Shown: positions 41,831 through 51,654, counted from the stretch's first letter. The stretch is 64,000 nucleotides of DNA from Prescottella equi (GCF_020171745.1 NZ_JAIVAH010000007.1:1-64000), one strand, 5' to 3'. The notes: a model not told the origin generated them from the letters alone. Program-made: numbers and translations.

Positions 41831-43279
41831 ATGACCGACTACGACAAACTCTTCATCGGCGGACGATGGGTCGCGCCGGCCACCGACCAGCGGTTGGAGG
41901 TGTTCTCCCCCGCCACCGAGGAGCGCGTCGGCAGTGTTCCCGTCGCGGCGCCCGCGGACATCGACGCCGCCGTCGCCGCGGCCCGCGCCGCACTCGAGTC
42001 CGGCCCCTGGGCCGAGACCACGCCCGCACAGCGCGGCGAGATCCTCTCCAAGGTCGCCAAGCTCATCGAGGAGCGCAGCGCCGAACTGGTCTCCACCATC
42101 TCCGACGAGATGGGCGCGCCGGCGTCGGGCGTCGAGACGATGCAGAAGATCATGTCGCTGGCGACGCTCAACTACTACGCCGGTCTCGCCACCGAGTTCG
42201 CGTGGGAGGAGACCCGCAACGGCGCGTTCGGCCAGACCAAGGTCTACCGCGAGCCGGTCGGTGTCGTCGGTGCCGTCATCGCGTGGAACGTCCCGCTGTT
42301 CCTCGCCGTGAACAAGCTGGCCCCGGCCCTGCTCGCCGGTTGCGCCGTGGTGCTCAAGCCGGCGCCGGAGACCCCGCTCAACGCGAACATGCTGGCCGAG
42401 ATCTTCACCGAGGCGGGCCTGCCCGAGGGCGTGCTGTCGATCGTGCCGGGCGGCGCCGAGACCGGCGAGTACCTCGTCTCGCACCCCGACGTCGACAAGG
42501 TCACCTTCACCGGTAGCACCGCGGTCGGCCGCAAGATCGGCGCCATCGCCGCGGAGCAGCTCAAGCGCTGCTCGCTCGAGCTCGGCGGCAAGTCGGCCGC
42601 GATCCTGCTCGAGGACATGGACGTCGCCGCGACCACGCCGATGCTGGTGATGTCGGGCCTGATGAACTCCGGTCAGGCGTGCGTCGGCCAGACCCGCATC
42701 CTGGCGCCGCGCTCGCGCTACGACGAGATCATCGAGGCGATGATCCAGTTCGCCGGCTTCATGCCCGTCGGCATGCCGGACGACCCGGGCGCCCAGCTGG
42801 GCCCGATCATCACCGAGAAGCAGCGCGACAAGGTCCTCGGTTACATCGAGAAGGGCAAGGCCGAGGGCGCGCGCGTCGTGCTCGGCGGCGGCGTCCCGGC
42901 CGGGCTGGAGAAGGGCTGGTTCGTCGAGCCGACCATCTTCGCCGACGTCGACAACTCGATGACGATCGCCCGCGAGGAGATCTTCGGACCCGTCCTGTCG
43001 GTGATCCCCTACGACACCGTCGAAGAGGCCATCGCGATCGCCAACGACTCGGACTACGGCCTCGCCGGTTCGGTGCACACCACCGACATCGAGAAGGGCA
43101 TCGAGATCGCCAAGCAGATCCGCACCGGCACGTACGCCATCAACTGGTACGCGTTCGATCCGGGTTCGCCGTTCGGTGGCTACAAGAACTCGGGCATCGG
43201 CCGCGAGAGCGGACCGGAGGGCCTCGAGGCGTACTGCGAGCTCAAGTCCGTCCTGATGCCCCCCGGCTACACCGGCTAG
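41831..43279 (+). CDS. Aldehyde dehydrogenase (Rv0223c-like)
   Basis: A 482-residue NAD(P)-dependent aldehyde dehydrogenase of standard length. The cofactor motif FTGSTAVGRKIG, the general base Glu in LELGGKSA, the nucleophile Cys in NSGQACVGQTR and the EEIFGPVL motif are all present. It matches Rv0223c in place, orientation and length. The substrate is unknown. AGGATG upstream supports the ATG at 41831. It marks the point where the M. tuberculosis gene order resumes after the catabolic island. Confidence 0.9.
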   Translation: MTDYDKLFIGGRWVAPATDQRLEVFSPATEERVGSVPVAAPADIDAAVAAARAALESGPWAETTPAQRGEILSKVAKLIEERSAELVSTISDEMGAPASGVETMQKIMSLATLNYYAGLATEFAWEETRNGAFGQTKVYREPVGVVGAVIAWNVPLFLAVNKLAPALLAGCAVVLKPAPETPLNANMLAEIFTEAGLPEGVLSIVPGGAETGEYLVSHPDVDKVTFTGSTAVGRKIGAIAAEQLKRCSLELGGKSAAILLEDMDVAATTPMLVMSGLMNSGQACVGQTRILAPRSRYDEIIEAMIQFAGFMPVGMPDDPGAQLGPIITEKQRDKVLGYIEKGKAEGARVVLGGGVPAGLEKGWFVEPTIFADVDNSMTIAREEIFGPVLSVIPYDTVEEAIAIANDSDYGLAGSVHTTDIEKGIEIAKQIRTGTYAINWYAFDPGSPFGGYKNSGIGRESGPEGLEAYCELKSVLMPPGYTG

Positions 43280-43298
43280 GCGTCACAGTTCTCCGTCA

Positions 43299-43331
43299 GG
43301 CGCGGCTCTCGATCACCTCGGGGGCCGCGCC
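43299..43331. terminator. Hairpin between convergent ALDH and LuxR genes
   Basis: Arms GGCGCGGC (43299-43306) and GCCGCGCC (43324-43331) form an 8-bp GC stem. It sits between two genes whose 3' ends face each other, 20 bases after the dehydrogenase stop. Confidence 0.55.
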
Positions 43332-43368
43332 CGACGCGTTCGTGGGGACTTCCCGCGACCTGGCCCGG

Positions 43369-44931
43369 TCACAGCAACCGCAGCACCGCCGCCCGCCGCA
43401 CCGCGTCGTCACGCGAATGCACGTCGAGCTTGCGGAACAGCGAACGCACCTGCGACCTCACCGTGTTCTGTGAGACGAACAGATCGGCCGCGATCTCCGG
43501 CACCGACAGCCCGTCCGCCAGTGCCGCGAGCACCACCTGTTCACGATTCGTCAGGTCCACCAACGCAACGGTGTCGGGGAACACCGCCCCACGGTCGGTG
43601 TGCCCGGATTCGGCCCACCCACGCGGGAACGACGCTCCGGCCGCGACGAGTTCCTTCGCAACCGCGGGCGGCAACAGCGCGAACGGCCGCATCGCTCCAT
43701 TCGTCTGGGCCTGCACCATGGCTCGGCGGCAAGCCTCGACCGCGTCCGACTCCGAACCGAGCCGAATGGAAGCGGCAGCCTGGACGAGCAGCGCGTCGAC
43801 CAGCGCTCGTTGTTCGTCGCGTCCGGCCACGGCCGTGATCCGGACCGACGCCGTGAGCGCCGCCTCCTCGTTCCCGGTCAACAATTCGAGCCTTGCCCGC
43901 GAAACCGCCACCAACGGGTGGGCATCCGAACGACCGTTCAGCGCGGTTCGTGCGTTGTTGCCTCGACCGAGTGCACAGTGCAGGTCGACCGACACCGACC
44001 GCAGCAGGTCCTCCGCATCCGATCCCGGTGTGCACCAACGCGAATTGACCGTGGTCAGCTGATCGACCCGATCGATCGCCTCCTGCGCGTACCCCGACAG
44101 CAGCCCGTACTGGGCGCGCGCGAACAGCGCGTAGGCCCACAGTTCTTCGTTGTCCCCGAGCTCGCCGAGCGTGTCCGACGCTTCTTTCGCGGCCGGTAGA
44201 TCGAGTTCTTCGAGCGCGATCAGCATGCGCGCCACCAGCCCCGACACCCGGACTCGCGATTCGAGCATCACAGCCCCCGGATCCGTCTCCTCCCAGAGCG
44301 TGAGCCACTTGCGGGCGGCCGGCAGGTCGCCCGACAGCACATGGCTCATCGCGAGGCTTCCCGCCGCGTTGCGGACCACGAAGTCGATGCCGACGGCCCG
44401 CGCGCCGGCGTATGCCAGCCTCAGGAGGGTGATCGCGTCGTGATGACGTCCCGCAAGCTGACACGTGATCGCCCACTGCAGACGCACGATGGGTACCGCG
44501 GCAGCGACGACGTCGGGTTGTGCGCTCACCGCGCTCGACGCGACACGTTCGAGTCGGTAGGCCAACTCCGCTGCCTGCGTGAACATTCCGGAGAATCGCA
44601 GCAGGCATGCCTGCACCGTGCCGATGACGAGTACGTCGGAGACCCTCGCCGATGCGCCCAGATCCGCCAGTTCGTCGGCCCGGGACGGCAGCGGGCCGGG
44701 GAACTGCCCACTGGCGCCCCAGCCGACGATCACCTCGCGGGCGGCTCTGAGGACCGGCTTGGCCTCGATCACCGACTCCGGGAAGGCGACGAGCGCGTCG
44801 CGCACCCTGTCCATGTGATTCCCGACCAGGAACGCCCAGTCGTCCTCGAGGATCTCCGTCGCGGAGTTCCAGTCTTCGTTCGCCAGCGCGACGCGGAGTC
44901 CTGCCAAACTCTTCGTTGTAGAGCGACTCAT
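43369..44931 (-). CDS. LuxR-type transcriptional regulator with helical repeat domain
   Basis: A 520-residue regulator. The C-terminal LuxR helix-turn-helix is clear: LTNREQVVLAALADGLSVPEIAADLFVSQNTVRSQV, then LFRKLDVHSRDDAV. The first 440 residues are alpha-helical repeats like the TPR region of MalT-type (LAL) regulators, but the ATPase domain that normally precedes them is absent. So it is a shortened STAND-like regulator or a separate family. GGAG lies 10 bases before the ATG at 44931. It is divergent from the CDF transporter gene. Its targets are unknown. Confidence 0.8.
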   Translation of the reverse strand: MSRSTTKSLAGLRVALANEDWNSATEILEDDWAFLVGNHMDRVRDALVAFPESVIEAKPVLRAAREVIVGWGASGQFPGPLPSRADELADLGASARVSDVLVIGTVQACLLRFSGMFTQAAELAYRLERVASSAVSAQPDVVAAAVPIVRLQWAITCQLAGRHHDAITLLRLAYAGARAVGIDFVVRNAAGSLAMSHVLSGDLPAARKWLTLWEETDPGAVMLESRVRVSGLVARMLIALEELDLPAAKEASDTLGELGDNEELWAYALFARAQYGLLSGYAQEAIDRVDQLTTVNSRWCTPGSDAEDLLRSVSVDLHCALGRGNNARTALNGRSDAHPLVAVSRARLELLTGNEEAALTASVRITAVAGRDEQRALVDALLVQAAASIRLGSESDAVEACRRAMVQAQTNGAMRPFALLPPAVAKELVAAGASFPRGWAESGHTDRGAVFPDTVALVDLTNREQVVLAALADGLSVPEIAADLFVSQNTVRSQVRSLFRKLDVHSRDDAVRRAAVLRLL

Positions 44932-45069
44932 CGGTACCAGGCTCCTCCGTGCGGTAACGCGCCGACTTCCCCGCACGAATTGTCGCCAGCGGCCACTCGT
45001 TAGTCAAAGCAATGGTAAAGCGGGCGTTTCTCATTCGCAGTCCCACTCGTCCGCGCCTAGCCTGAGGCG

Positions 45070-46020
45070 ATGGCGACGTCCCCCGAACAGACCGGCGGCG
45101 AGAGCACCCTCACCGTCGTCGTGGCATTCGTGGCGAATGCCTTGATCGCACTGGCGAAGTCGGTGGCCGCGGTGGTCACCGGGTCGGCGTCGATGGTCGC
45201 GGAGGCCACGCACTCGTGGGCCGACACGGGCAACGAGATCCTGCTGCTCGTCGCCGACCGCCGCGCCCGCAAGGCACCCGACCGCGCGCATCCGCTGGGG
45301 TTCGGCCGCGAGGCCTACATCTGGTCGCTGTTCGCGGCGCTCGGGCTGTTCGCGGTGGGCGCCGGGGTGTCGATCACGCACGGCATCCAGGAGCTCGCGA
45401 ACCCGCAGCCGGCGAGCGACTTCGGCGTCGCGTACACGGTGCTCGGCATCGCGTTCGTCCTCGAGGCGATCTCGTTCCGGCAGGCGTTCAAGCAGTTGCG
45501 CGGCGAGGCACACGACGCGCACCGCGACGTCCTCGAGCACGCGCTGTTGACGTCGGATCCGACGGTGCGGGCCGTGTTCGCCGAGGACGCGGCCGCCCTG
45601 ATCGGCCTGGTCATCGCGTTCGCGGGCGTCCTCGCGCACCAGCTCACGGGCTCGCCGATCCCCGACGCGATCGGCTCCATCGCGGTCGGGATCCTGCTCG
45701 GCGTCATCGCGCTCGTGCTGCTCGACCGCAACCGCCGCTTCCTCGTCGGCGAGCCCGGCACGCCGGAACTGCGCGCGCAGGCGATCAGGAAACTGCTCAC
45801 CTACGACGAGGTCGACCGGGTCACGTACCTGCGCATGGAATTCCTGGGCCCGCACCAGGTGTATCTGGTGGCGAGCGTCGACCTGGTCGGCGACTACGCC
45901 GAGTCCCGGGTCGCGCACACGTTGCGGGCCCTCGAGGCTCGGATCACCGGCGAGACCGCCGCGGTGCGGAAGGCGGTGCTGACGCTGTCGACCGCCGAGG
46001 AACCGAGCCTGACGGCCTGA
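45070..46020 (+). CDS. Cation diffusion facilitator family transporter
   Basis: A 316-residue CDF protein with six membrane helices (residues 15-210) and a C-terminal cytoplasmic domain. Metal-binding residues in helix II are His and Asp in EATHSWADTGNE. In helix V the usual HxxxD is replaced by FAEDAAALIG, as in a YdfM-like subgroup, so metal preference is uncertain; zinc, iron or manganese export is plausible. TGAGG precedes the ATG at 45070. The permease gene follows 68 bases later on the same strand. Confidence 0.88.
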   Translation: MATSPEQTGGESTLTVVVAFVANALIALAKSVAAVVTGSASMVAEATHSWADTGNEILLLVADRRARKAPDRAHPLGFGREAYIWSLFAALGLFAVGAGVSITHGIQELANPQPASDFGVAYTVLGIAFVLEAISFRQAFKQLRGEAHDAHRDVLEHALLTSDPTVRAVFAEDAAALIGLVIAFAGVLAHQLTGSPIPDAIGSIAVGILLGVIALVLLDRNRRFLVGEPGTPELRAQAIRKLLTYDEVDRVTYLRMEFLGPHQVYLVASVDLVGDYAESRVAHTLRALEARITGETAAVRKAVLTLSTAEEPSLTA

Positions 46021-46088
46021 TTCGTCTGACGGCCCCTCCTCCGGCGAGTAGAACTGGAAGGAGTGCGGCCGACGCGGACGGAGCAGCC

Positions 46089-48086
46089 GTGGACCCTCCC
46101 GACAGTGCGGCCTCCCGGGACGCGGGGACGAGCGCACGACCCGAGCCCGTTCTGCCCGAGAGGCTCGGTTACCGGATCAAGTGTCGACTCCTCGGTCCGC
46201 CGCTGACCAGTGCGCGGCTGCACCAGGAGCGCCTGTCGAAGACAACCGCGCTGGGAGTGCTCTCGCCCGACTGCATCTCGTCGTCCGCGTACGGCCCGGA
46301 ACAGGTGCTGATCGAACTGCTGCCGTTCGCCGCGCTCGCCGCGTTCACGCTGCTGCTGCCGATCACCGGGGTCATCCTCGTCATCCTGCTGCTGCTGACG
46401 CTCTCGTACCGGCAGGTGGTGATGCTCTACACGCACGCCGGTGGGTCGTACGTCGTCGCGCGCGACAACTTCGGGCCCAAGGCCGCGCAGATCGCGGCGG
46501 TCGCTCTGCTCATCGACTACGTCGTGACGGTCGCGGTGCAGTCGGCGGCCGGCACCGTCGCCGTGGTGTCCGCGGTCCCGGCACTGGGCCCGTACAGCCT
46601 CGAGATCACGATCGGCGCGGTGCTGCTGCTCGCGTACGGCAACCTGCGCGGGCTCAAGGAGGCGGGCCGCGCGTTCGCGTTCCCGATGTACTTCTTCGCC
46701 GGATCGATGGCGGTGGTGATCGTCGTCGGCGTGATCCAGGCGCTCACCGGCAATCTCGATCGGATCGACCCCACGTCGCTCGACGGCACCGTCGACATCG
46801 CGCACGGCGACGGCCTCGTCATGGGGGCGACCATCCTGGTGGTGCTGCGGGCCTTCGCGAACGGCGGCACATCGCTCACGGGACTCGAGGCGATCAGCAA
46901 CGGCGTGAGCGCATTCCAGAAACCCGAGGGCCCCAATGCCCGACGCGCGCTCGTGATCATGGCGTCGATCCTGGCGTTCCTCGTCTCCGGCGTCGCGTTG
47001 CTCGCGTACCTCACCCGCGCCACCCCGTACGCGGCGGGCTACCCGTCGGTGATCAGCCAGGAGGCTCGGATCGTCTTCGGCTCGGGGACACTCGGCGACG
47101 TCCTGTTCATCGTCGTGCAGACCGCGACCGCACTGATCCTGTTCACCGGGGCCAACACGAGTTTCAACGGATTCCCGTTCCTCGCGAGCTTCGTCGCGGA
47201 CGACGCCTTCCTCCCGCGTCAACTGCGCCGTCGCGGCCACCGACTGGTCTTCTCGAACGCCATCATCACGCTCACCGCGATCGCGATCGTGCTGCTGATC
47301 GCGACCGACGCCAAGGTCAATGCGCTCGTGCCGTTCTATGCGATCGGCGTGTTCACCGGCTTCACGATGGCCGGGCTGGGCATGGCCCGGCACTACCAAC
47401 GGGTCAAGGGTCGGGGCTGGCAGCGGAACGTGGCGCTCAACCTCGCGGCCGGGATCACCTCGCTGATCGTGGTGGCAATATTCGCGATCGCCAAGTTCAC
47501 CGAGGGCGCGTGGGTGGTGGTGCTCGTGTTCCCGACGCTGGTGTTCGTACTGATCCGGCTCAACCGCGAGTACCGGGACGAAGCGGTCGAACTACGCGAA
47601 CTCGGTGACGCCGAGGCCGATTCGGAGGCGGTGTACTCCCACCACATCGTCATCGTGATGGTCGACGCCTACGATCTGGCGACCATCGAGGCACTGCGGT
47701 ACGGACGCAGCCTGCGCCCCAGCGAACTGCATGCGGTGCACTTCGTCCTCGACAGCGAGCACGCTGCCGCGCTCAAACGCCAGTGGGAGGCCAGCGACCT
47801 CGAGGTCCCGCTCGAACTGGTCGAATGCCCGGACCGGCGGCTCGGTCACGCGACGCTCGAGATGATCGCCCGCGCCAGCGCGCCCCGCACCGAGATCAGC
47901 ATCCTGCTGCCCCGGCGCATCTACCGATCGGTCCTCGGCCGGCTCCTGCACGACCGCACCGCCGACCACATCGCCCGGATCGTCAGCGACCTACCGCACG
48001 CCGTGGCGATCATCGTCCCGTTCGACACGTCGAGCCGGCGCGGCGTCCTGCGCGCCGCGCCGCCGCCCCCGGCGTCCACAGGCTGA
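46089..48086 (+). CDS. APC superfamily permease, KimA-like, with C-terminal cytoplasmic domain
   Basis: A 665-residue transporter. About twelve membrane helices lie at residues 80-500, with ALGVLSPDCISSSAYGPEQ as the first signature and HAGGSYVVARDNFG following. After the membrane part there is a soluble domain (about 510-655) of universal-stress type, with HIVIVMVDAYDLATIEALRYGRSL and VPLELVECPDRRL. This layout matches KimA (YdaO), a potassium uptake system in Bacillus, better than classical amino acid permeases. Potassium specificity is inference. The GTG at 46089 has GGAG 5 bases upstream. A hairpin starts 2 bases after the stop. Confidence 0.8.
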   Translation: MDPPDSAASRDAGTSARPEPVLPERLGYRIKCRLLGPPLTSARLHQERLSKTTALGVLSPDCISSSAYGPEQVLIELLPFAALAAFTLLLPITGVILVILLLLTLSYRQVVMLYTHAGGSYVVARDNFGPKAAQIAAVALLIDYVVTVAVQSAAGTVAVVSAVPALGPYSLEITIGAVLLLAYGNLRGLKEAGRAFAFPMYFFAGSMAVVIVVGVIQALTGNLDRIDPTSLDGTVDIAHGDGLVMGATILVVLRAFANGGTSLTGLEAISNGVSAFQKPEGPNARRALVIMASILAFLVSGVALLAYLTRATPYAAGYPSVISQEARIVFGSGTLGDVLFIVVQTATALILFTGANTSFNGFPFLASFVADDAFLPRQLRRRGHRLVFSNAIITLTAIAIVLLIATDAKVNALVPFYAIGVFTGFTMAGLGMARHYQRVKGRGWQRNVALNLAAGITSLIVVAIFAIAKFTEGAWVVVLVFPTLVFVLIRLNREYRDEAVELRELGDAEADSEAVYSHHIVIVMVDAYDLATIEALRYGRSLRPSELHAVHFVLDSEHAAALKRQWEASDLEVPLELVECPDRRLGHATLEMIARASAPRTEISILLPRRIYRSVLGRLLHDRTADHIARIVSDLPHAVAIIVPFDTSSRRGVLRAAPPPPASTG

Positions 48087-48087
48087 T

Positions 48088-48124
48088 GGGGCCGTTCGTG
48101 CGCCGGCAGCGCATGAACGGCCCC
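48088..48124 (+). terminator. Terminator of the KimA-like gene
   Basis: Arms 48088-48103 and 48109-48124 pair at 16 positions, one of them a G-T pair, around a 5-base loop. It begins right after the stop and lies 24 bases from the 3' end of the convergent secreted-protein gene. Its CCGTTCGTGCG arm is shared with the hairpin at 49841-49883. Confidence 0.8.
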
Positions 48125-48147
48125 TTCAGGTCTCGTGCCGAGTGTGG

Positions 48148-48756
48148 CTAGCTGCCCGCCCCGGCGAGCGACCCGAGCATCGGGAGCAGGCTCGCCAGGT
48201 CGACGCCCGCCTCGAGCGCGGTACTACCGAAGGTCAGCGCCGGCGACAGGCTGCCGATGCCGTCGGGCACGATCACCAGCTGCATCGACACGCCGACGTT
48301 GCTGGGATCGAGCACCGAGTTCCAGCCGCCGCAGGTGCCCAGGTAGATGTAGACGCCGTCGTTCACCTGGAAGGTCTTGGAATCGCTGTTCGGCCCGGGA
48401 AAGAGCAGGTTGTTGCTGGCCGCCGGGCCGATCCGCAGACCGGGAGACGTGATGATCGAGATGAGTTCGGCGTAGTCCTTGGCGTTGTACGCGATGAACG
48501 CGTCGAGGCCCTGCTGACCGTCGAGCAGCGCCGAGGTACACGTGGTCTCGCTGAACGCGCCCTCTGCCTTCTTCGGGTTGGTGAGCGTCAGCTCGAGGTT
48601 CTTGCCGTTGAAGTCGCCCTGCTCGGCCTCCAGTGTGGGGCCGTCGTACCGGTCCGCGGCGGCCGCCGTTCCGGTCCCCGCCGCCGCGAGACCCAGGACC
48701 ATCGCGGCCGACGCCACCACTCCCCCTGCAACCTTCTTCATCCTGCGCACGTTCAC
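48148..48756 (-). CDS. Hypothetical secreted protein
   Basis: I do not recognise this 202-residue protein. It has a clear signal peptide: a basic MKKVAGG start, a hydrophobic Ala/Gly stretch and the cleavage site TAAAADRYDG near residue 35. The mature part has two Cys residues (TTCTSAL and LGTCGGW) that could form a disulfide, and a hydrophobic Leu/Gly-rich C-terminus. The GTG at 48756 follows GAGGGG; ATG at 48741 is an alternative that still keeps the signal. It is likely exported by the Sec system; function is unknown. Confidence 0.75.
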   Translation of the reverse strand: MNVRRMKKVAGGVVASAAMVLGLAAAGTGTAAAADRYDGPTLEAEQGDFNGKNLELTLTNPKKAEGAFSETTCTSALLDGQQGLDAFIAYNAKDYAELISIITSPGLRIGPAASNNLLFPGPNSDSKTFQVNDGVYIYLGTCGGWNSVLDPSNVGVSMQLVIVPDGIGSLSPALTFGSTALEAGVDLASLLPMLGSLAGAGS

Positions 48757-48889
48757 GTCGCCCCTCCCATGTCGGATGTGACACCCCCGACGCCGCACAC
48801 AAATGCGGCGATCGGGCCCATCCTGACATCGAGAAACGCTGCGCTACAACGGAATCTGCTCGATGGAACGATTCGTCCGGATTCCGGCG

Positions 48890-49744
48890 TCAGTGGTTGC
48901 CGCGATACCGAAGGAACTTCCGGGCATAGGGGACGAGGCGGGTGATCGGCACCGTCCGGGGCCACGCGTCGGGGCGGAAGTACGCGTCCGAACCGCCGTC
49001 GACGAACACGACGCTGCCGCACAGGAAGCTCGCCGCGTCGGACAGCATGAACACCACCCAGTCGGCGAGTTGACCGGCATCGCCGAAGCCGCCCACCGGT
49101 ACCGGGAAACGCTTGATCATCTTGGCCTCGGCGGGTGTCGCCAACTGCTTCTCGAGCAGCGGCGTCATGATCGCGCCGGGCGCCAGCACGTTGAGCCGGA
49201 TCCCGGCACCCGCCCAGTCCCGGGTCACCGCGTTCCGGCGGACCCAGCGGGAGACGGCGATCTTCGATCCGGCGTACATCATCGGCGCGGCACCCTTGCC
49301 GAACAGTCGGACCGACCGCGCCGCCTTCGCGACGTCGCCGGACAGCAGCGCGCGCACCGTGCGGCCCGGCACGGCCGGCGTCGTGGTCGTCGAATTGCTA
49401 CCGAAGACAACCACTTTCGCGCTGCCCGACGCGGCCAGCGCGGCACGCCAGCCGTCGAGCAGTTCGACGACGCCCAGGTAGTTGACCGACGCGATCAGCG
49501 GCAGCTTCTCGGCCCCGGGCAGCGGCCCGACGCCGGCGGCCAACACCGCACCGTCGAGCGTGCCGCCCGCGCGCGAGAGCACCTCGCGGATCGCGTGCCG
49601 GCGGCCGTCGGCGGTGGAGAGGTCCGCGACGACGTCGGCGTCCCGGATGTCGACGCCGATGACGGTGTGCCCCGCCCCCGTCAGCTTGTCCACGACCGCA
49701 CGTCCCATGCCCGACGCCGAACCGGTGACCGCATAGACGCCCAT
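48890..49744 (-). CDS. Short-chain dehydrogenase/reductase
   Basis: A 284-residue SDR enzyme. The cofactor motif is AVTGSASGMG at the very N-terminus, with VDIRDADV suggesting NAD preference, AAGVG in the NNAG position, Ser in VFGSNSTTTT and the catalytic YAGSK near residue 157. It resembles 3-alpha-hydroxysteroid dehydrogenase/carbonyl reductase-like SDRs. The ATG at 49744 removes an Arg-rich in-frame extension. The substrate is unknown. It stands alone between two terminators. Confidence 0.85.
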   Translation of the reverse strand: MGVYAVTGSASGMGRAVVDKLTGAGHTVIGVDIRDADVVADLSTADGRRHAIREVLSRAGGTLDGAVLAAGVGPLPGAEKLPLIASVNYLGVVELLDGWRAALAASGSAKVVVFGSNSTTTTPAVPGRTVRALLSGDVAKAARSVRLFGKGAAPMMYAGSKIAVSRWVRRNAVTRDWAGAGIRLNVLAPGAIMTPLLEKQLATPAEAKMIKRFPVPVGGFGDAGQLADWVVFMLSDAASFLCGSVVFVDGGSDAYFRPDAWPRTVPITRLVPYARKFLRYRGNH

Positions 49745-49840
49745 GTACGCCCTCCCCACACGGCGGCGCACCGGCACCGAGGACGGTCCTCGTGGGGCTG
49801 CCACCAAGATCGACACGGTACGCGCCCGGCCCCGAAAGCT

Positions 49841-49883
49841 GAAGGGTCCGTTCGTGCGCTGTCAACGCACGAACGGACCCTTC
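49841..49883 (-). terminator. Terminator downstream of cysE
   Basis: A perfect 18-bp stem (49841-49858 and 49866-49883) with a 7-base loop lies 17 bases beyond the cysE stop. It separates the cysK-cysE operon from the SDR gene on the same strand. Confidence 0.88.
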
Positions 49884-49899
49884 GGCCGGAGAACTCGGC

Positions 49900-50478
49900 T
49901 CAGATGTACATCGCCGGGTCGATGTACGACGTCGGATCGACCAGCTGCTCGTGCTGCTTACGCGGCCGCACCGCCGCCGGGATGCCCGTCGCGATGTGGT
50001 CGGCCGGCACGTCCCGGGTGACCACGGCGTTCGCACCGATCGCACTGTCGTCGCCGATCACGAGCGGTCCGAGGACCTTCGCGCCGGCACCGATCGTGAC
50101 TCGGTTGCCGATCGTCGGGTGCCGCTTGGCCTTCGCGAGCGACCGGCCGCCGAGCGTGACGCCGTGGTAGATCATCACGTCGTCGCCGATCTCGGTGGTC
50201 TCCCCGATCACGACGCCCATGCCGTGGTCGATGAAGAACCGCCGGCCGATCGTGGCGCCCGGATGGATCTCGACGCCCGTGAGGAACCGCGTGAACTGCG
50301 CCAGCACCCGGGCCGGCCCGCGCAGTGCGGGCTTGGCCCACATGCGGTGCGCCACCCGGTGTGACCAGATGGCGTGCAGGCCCGAGTACACGACGGCGTT
50401 CTCGGCGTTGCTGCGCGCGGCCGGATCCTGGCCCCTTGCTGCCTGGAGATCCTCCCGGATCGTGCGCAGGACACTCAC
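49900..50478 (-). CDS. cysE: Serine O-acetyltransferase CysE
   Basis: A 192-residue enzyme that acetylates L-serine with acetyl-CoA, the first step of cysteine synthesis. The left-handed beta-helix hexapeptide repeats are clear: [34 protein letters not shown], with the catalytic Asp-His pair in FIDHG and the His in [10 protein letters not shown]. The C-terminus ends in Ile (PAMYI), as needed for docking into the CysK active site to form the cysteine synthase complex. The GTG at 50478 is 5 bases after the cysK stop, so the two are one operon. Confidence 0.92.
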   Translation of the reverse strand: MSVLRTIREDLQAARGQDPAARSNAENAVVYSGLHAIWSHRVAHRMWAKPALRGPARVLAQFTRFLTGVEIHPGATIGRRFFIDHGMGVVIGETTEIGDDVMIYHGVTLGGRSLAKAKRHPTIGNRVTIGAGAKVLGPLVIGDDSAIGANAVVTRDVPADHIATGIPAAVRPRKQHEQLVDPTSYIDPAMYI

Positions 50479-50483
50479 AATGC

Positions 50484-51416
50484 TCAGCCTCGGATGTGCT
50501 CGAAGAGCGGGGTGGAGATGTAGCGCTCGCCGAAGTCCGGCACCACGACGACGATGGTCTTGCCGGCGTTCTCGGGACGCTTGGCCAGCTCGAGCGCGGC
50601 CCACACGTTGGCGCCGGACGAGATGCCGCCCAGGATGCCCTCGTCGGTGCCGAGGCTGCGCGCGACGCGGATCGCGTCCTCGAACTCGACGTCGATGATC
50701 TCGTCGTAGATCTCGCGATCGAGGACCTCGGGCACGAAGTTCGCGCCGATGCCCTGGATCTTGTGGGGGCCGGGCTGTCCGCCGTTGAGGATCGGCGAAT
50801 CGGCCGGCTCGACGCCGACGATCGTGACGTCGGGGTTGTACTTGCGCAGCGTGCGGCCGGTACCGGTCAGGGTGCCACCGGTGCCGATGCCGGCGACGAA
50901 GATGTCGACGGTGCCGTCGGTGTCGGCCCAGATCTCCTCGCCCGTGGTGCGCTCGTGAACCTCCGGGTTGGCGGCGTTCGCGAACTGACGCGCCAGGACG
51001 GCGTTCTCGGCCTGTCCGACGAGTTCCTCGGCCTTCTTGACCGCACCGGCCATACCCTCGGAACCCGGGGTGAGGACGATCTCGGCGCCGAACGCACGGA
51101 GCATGACGCGACGCTCGACGGACATCGTCTCGGGCATCGTCAGGATGACCTTGTAGCCGCGGGCCGCGCCGACCATGGCGAGCGCGATGCCGGTGTTGCC
51201 CGACGTGCCCTCGACGATGGTGCCGCCCGGCTTCAGGTCACCGGACGCCTCGGCGGCGTCGATGATCGCGACACCGATGCGGTCCTTGACGCTGTTGGCC
51301 GGGTTGTAGAACTCGAGCTTCGCCACGACCTGGGCGCCGAGGCCCTCGGTGAGACGGTTCAGGCGCACCAGCGGGGTGCGGCCGACCAGCTCGGTGACGT
51401 TGTTGTAGATCCCCAT
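50484..51416 (-). CDS. cysK: Cysteine synthase A CysK
   Basis: A 310-residue PLP enzyme that makes cysteine from O-acetylserine and sulfide. The PLP lysine is in [11 protein letters not shown] near residue 44, the substrate loop is [13 protein letters not shown], the phosphate-binding loop is [13 protein letters not shown], and [11 protein letters not shown] follows near 265. GAGGAGG 7 bases upstream fixes the ATG at 51416; a long in-frame upstream extension is unsupported. It forms an operon with cysE. The 238-base region upstream holds the pckA terminator and presumably its promoter. Confidence 0.95.
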   Translation of the reverse strand: MGIYNNVTELVGRTPLVRLNRLTEGLGAQVVAKLEFYNPANSVKDRIGVAIIDAAEASGDLKPGGTIVEGTSGNTGIALAMVGAARGYKVILTMPETMSVERRVMLRAFGAEIVLTPGSEGMAGAVKKAEELVGQAENAVLARQFANAANPEVHERTTGEEIWADTDGTVDIFVAGIGTGGTLTGTGRTLRKYNPDVTIVGVEPADSPILNGGQPGPHKIQGIGANFVPEVLDREIYDEIIDVEFEDAIRVARSLGTDEGILGGISSGANVWAALELAKRPENAGKTIVVVVPDFGERYISTPLFEHIRG

Positions 51417-51592
51417 GCCGGATCCTCCTCGCGGCCACGTCGGCAGCCGGGTCGATGTCTGTTTGCTGTCAGGTTGGTTTATTGCACCATCCTGCCGTGA
51501 ACGGAACTCCACCGGGTCCACACAGGTACGAACGTATACGCACGTCGACAAAATTCCGAGTGTTCGCCCTCCGGCCGTCACCCCCGAAACGA

Positions 51593-51637
51593 CGAATGTC
51601 ACATCGGTTCAGTCGAACTGAACCGATGTGACATTCG
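51593..51637 (-). terminator. Terminator downstream of pckA
   Basis: A perfect 21-bp stem (51593-51613 and 51617-51637) with only 3 bases between the arms, 17 bases after the pckA stop. The tiny gap means it can also be drawn as a longer palindrome centred on TCGA. It separates pckA from cysK on the same strand. Confidence 0.88.
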
Positions 51638-51654
51638 GTCGAATCAAGAGGCGA

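Noticed and set aside
51417-51592. A possible sulfur-related riboswitch upstream of cysK
   Set aside because: No S-box, SAM or T-box pattern was recognisable; only the pckA terminator next to it is clear.
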